Shown piece after piece: positions 6,430-7,123 of a stretch of 7,123 nt of DNA (position 1 is its first letter; the number at the start of each line of letters is the position of its first letter). Origin of the DNA: Candidatus Omnitrophota bacterium. Lineage in GTDB: Bacteria > Omnitrophota > Gorgyraeia > 2-01-FULL-45-10. A program made the translations under genes and the position numbers. The stretch covers positions 1 to 7,123 of the forward strand of contig JAPLMG010000225.1 of assembly GCA_026387165.1 (NCBI GenBank), given 5' to 3'. The notes below the pieces were generated by a model. It did not search any database, had not been told where the DNA came from, and worked only from the letters and a program-made list of their open reading frames with translations.

Positions 6430-6484
6430 TTGACCCATTCGACTACGCTCAGGGTCAATACTGAGATTTTGTCGAAGTATTGAC
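6430..6484 (+). repeat. Palindromic element copy 3, intergenic
   Basis: Two overlapping hairpins: TTGACCC (6430-6436) / GGGTCAA (6452-6458) around a loop containing TTCGACTACGCTC, and GTCAATACT (6454-6462) / AGTATTGAC (6476-6484) around GAGATTTTGTCGA. The first loop and the segment after it match the gspJ copy at 16 of 17 bases. The second loop matches the gspJ second loop at 11 of 13. The orientation is the same as the gspJ copy. The stems differ completely between copies but pair within each copy, so stem pairing appears to be maintained while its sequence varies. Its right end overlaps the -35 box of the downstream promoter. Confidence 0.82.
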
Positions 6485-6507
6485 AAATCAGAAGGTTGTG
6501 GTATACT
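6480..6507 (+). promoter_or_regulatory. Sigma70-type promoter for the regulator-ATPase operon
   Basis: The -35 box TTGACA (6480-6485) is a perfect match. A 16-base spacer separates it from TATACT (6502-6507), which differs from the consensus -10 box at one base. Transcription would begin at about 6514, leaving a leader of roughly 59 bases before the ATG at 6573. The spacer is shorter than the 19-20 bases typical of promoters that MerR-family activators switch on by untwisting DNA. This promoter should therefore be active by default and be controlled by repression. The -35 box is built on the right end of the palindromic element (6430-6484). Confidence 0.75.
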
Positions 6508-6522
6508 CTCTAAGCAGAGAGT
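6505..6522. promoter_or_regulatory. Operator-like palindrome 1 over the -10 box and start site
   Basis: ACTCTCT (6505-6511) and AGAGAGT (6516-6522) form a perfect 7-bp inverted repeat with a 4-base centre. The site overlaps the last three bases of the -10 box and the expected transcription start, so a protein bound here would block RNA polymerase. The sequence is nearly identical to a second site 26 bases downstream. The likely binder is the MerR-type protein encoded next. That pairing is inference from adjacency. Confidence 0.62.
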
Positions 6523-6530
6523 CAGCGCTT

Positions 6531-6548
6531 ACTCTCTACTTAGAGAGT
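6531..6548. promoter_or_regulatory. Operator-like palindrome 2 in the transcript leader
   Basis: ACTCTCTA (6531-6538) and TAGAGAGT (6541-6548) form a perfect 8-bp inverted repeat with a 2-base centre. It matches palindrome 1 at 16 of 18 positions and lies 26 bases from it centre to centre, about two and a half helical turns. In RNA it could instead form a 7-bp hairpin with a 4-base loop, 14 bases before the AAGGA ribosome binding site. A duplicated DNA operator is the simpler reading, because both copies keep the same arm sequence rather than merely the same pairing. Confidence 0.6.
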
Positions 6549-6572
6549 TGTCTCAAGTACCGAAGGATTGAT

Positions 6573-6818
6573 ATGGCATACAGGGATATATATCTGATAA
6601 AAGACCTGTCGCGCATAACGGGTCTGTCCATTTACACCATAAAGTATTACCTTAAGATGGGGCTTATAAAAGAGGTCGGTAGAAGCTCGGAGACCAATTT
6701 CAGATATTTTGACAGCCAAACCGCGGATGATCTGAAGAAGATAATAGCCTACAAGAAAGAGAATCTCTCTTTGACGAAGATCCTTGAGCTGATGAAAGAG
6801 AAGAGCGCCGCCGTATGA
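6573..6818 (+). CDS. Small MerR-type DNA-binding regulator
   Basis: From ATG 6573 the protein is 81 residues. The start is supported by AAGGA (6563-6567) five bases upstream; the longer in-frame TTG start at 6480 would read through the promoter and both palindromes. Residues 7-46 are a clear MerR winged helix-turn-helix: YLIKDLSRITGLSIYTIKYY (helix-turn-helix), LKMGLIKEVGR, then the wing ETNFRYFD. The remainder is a second helical part (DDLKKIIAYKKENLSLTKILELMKEK), after which the protein stops. It lacks the long dimerisation coil and effector domain of full-length MerR proteins (about 130 residues or more) and has no cysteine, so metal sensing is unlikely. It is probably an autoregulator acting on the two palindromes upstream. 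Its stop overlaps the next gene's ATG (ATGA), so the two are co-translated. Confidence 0.82.
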   Translation: MAYRDIYLIKDLSRITGLSIYTIKYYLKMGLIKEVGRSSETNFRYFDSQTADDLKKIIAYKKENLSLTKILELMKEKSAAV

Positions 6819-7123
6819 GTTATTATGAAGTGCTGGGGTTAAAAAAAGAGCCGTTTGCCACCGGCCCGGATCCCGCCTTTTTTTATCGTTCGTCATCCCA
6901 TAACGCGGCCCTGCAAAGATTGGAGATAATGATCCGTCTCAAGAGAGGCTTAGGGCTGATACTGGGGGACGTAGGGATAGGGAAGACGACGATGTCGAGG
7001 GCGCTGATGCAGACATTCGAGAGCGACCACGATTACATATTCCATATAATACTGGACCCGTCCTACAAATCAGAGTTCCAATTTCTATCGAGCCTCGCAA
7101 AGATGTTCGGAGTAAAGCCCGAT
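6815..7123 (+). CDS. gspA: GspA/ExeA-family AAA+ ATPase, N-terminal part (runs off the window)
   Basis: The first 103 codons are present; the gene is cut by the window edge. The opening, YYEVLGLKKEPFATGPDPAF followed by FYRSSSHNAALQRLE, is the N-terminal signature of ExeA/GspA-like ATPases. These pair with GspB to bring the secretin through or onto the peptidoglycan. Walker A is GDVGIGKTT at residues 51-59; Walker B lies beyond the window. The wider family also includes general AAA (AAA_22-like) ATPases and TniB/MuB-like proteins, but the N-terminal FGL-PF-PDP-F-Y motif and the T2SS neighbours favour GspA. The ATG at 6815 overlaps the regulator's stop by 4 bases. A GspB-type peptidoglycan-binding domain might be fused or follow outside the window. 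Confidence 0.8.
   Translation, partial: MSYYEVLGLKKEPFATGPDPAFFYRSSSHNAALQRLEIMIRLKRGLGLILGDVGIGKTTMSRALMQTFESDHDYIFHIILDPSYKSEFQFLSSLAKMFGVKPD

Noticed and set aside
2649..6484. The three repeats as a CRISPR array
   Set aside because: They are far apart, imperfect, in both orientations and partly inside genes; there are no regular spacers.
6480..6572. Upstream extension of the MerR-type gene from TTG 6480 (31 more residues)
   Set aside because: This stretch contains the promoter and both palindromes, and the MerR fold starts right after ATG 6573, which has its own AAGGA ribosome binding site.

Overview
The window carries one long + strand operon for a type II secretion system (T2SS), or a close type IV pilus-like relative, followed by the start of a second, separately promoted + strand operon. 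Gene order is gspE (last 25 codons), gspF, gspG, gspH, gspI, gspJ, gspK, gspL and gspM. An inverted repeat that probably ends transcription follows. Next come a small MerR-type regulator and the first 103 codons of a GspA/ExeA-family AAA+ ATPase. The last two genes overlap by 4 bases. I found no tRNA, rRNA, CRISPR array or transposase gene.

The operon encodes most of the inner-membrane platform and the whole pseudopilus. GspE is the secretion ATPase and GspF the polytopic platform protein. GspG is the major pseudopilin, GspH, I, J and K are the minor/tip pseudopilins, and GspL and GspM link the ATPase to the platform. GspL clearly looks like a PilM-PilN fusion and GspM resembles PilO. The outer-membrane secretin (GspD), GspC and the prepilin peptidase (GspO) are not in the window. 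The GspA-like ATPase at the right edge suggests that further secretion genes follow.

The unexplained structure is a family of roughly 40-60 bp palindromic elements, present in three copies. Each copy is two tandem hairpins with loops of 11-15 bases. One copy lies in frame in the leader peptide of gspJ, one (inverted) lies in frame in the leader peptide of gspK, and one lies between the operons. Both coding copies sit immediately before the prepilin peptidase cleavage site and are flanked by a repeat of the cleavage-site codons (GFTL/GFTF in gspJ, GT/GT in gspK). The element-encoded residues should therefore be removed when the pseudopilin matures. The end of the intergenic copy supplies most of the -35 box of a strong sigma70-type promoter. 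That promoter is followed by two near-identical 18-bp palindromes that look like operators for the MerR-type protein.

The organism is a Gram-negative-type (diderm) bacterium of moderate GC content. From memory, in-frame elements translating to strings like PFDFAQGR, and AAATAGGGAC-type inverted repeats, are frequent in uncultivated phyla such as Omnitrophota. That lineage is my best guess, but it is an inference and was not checked by any search.
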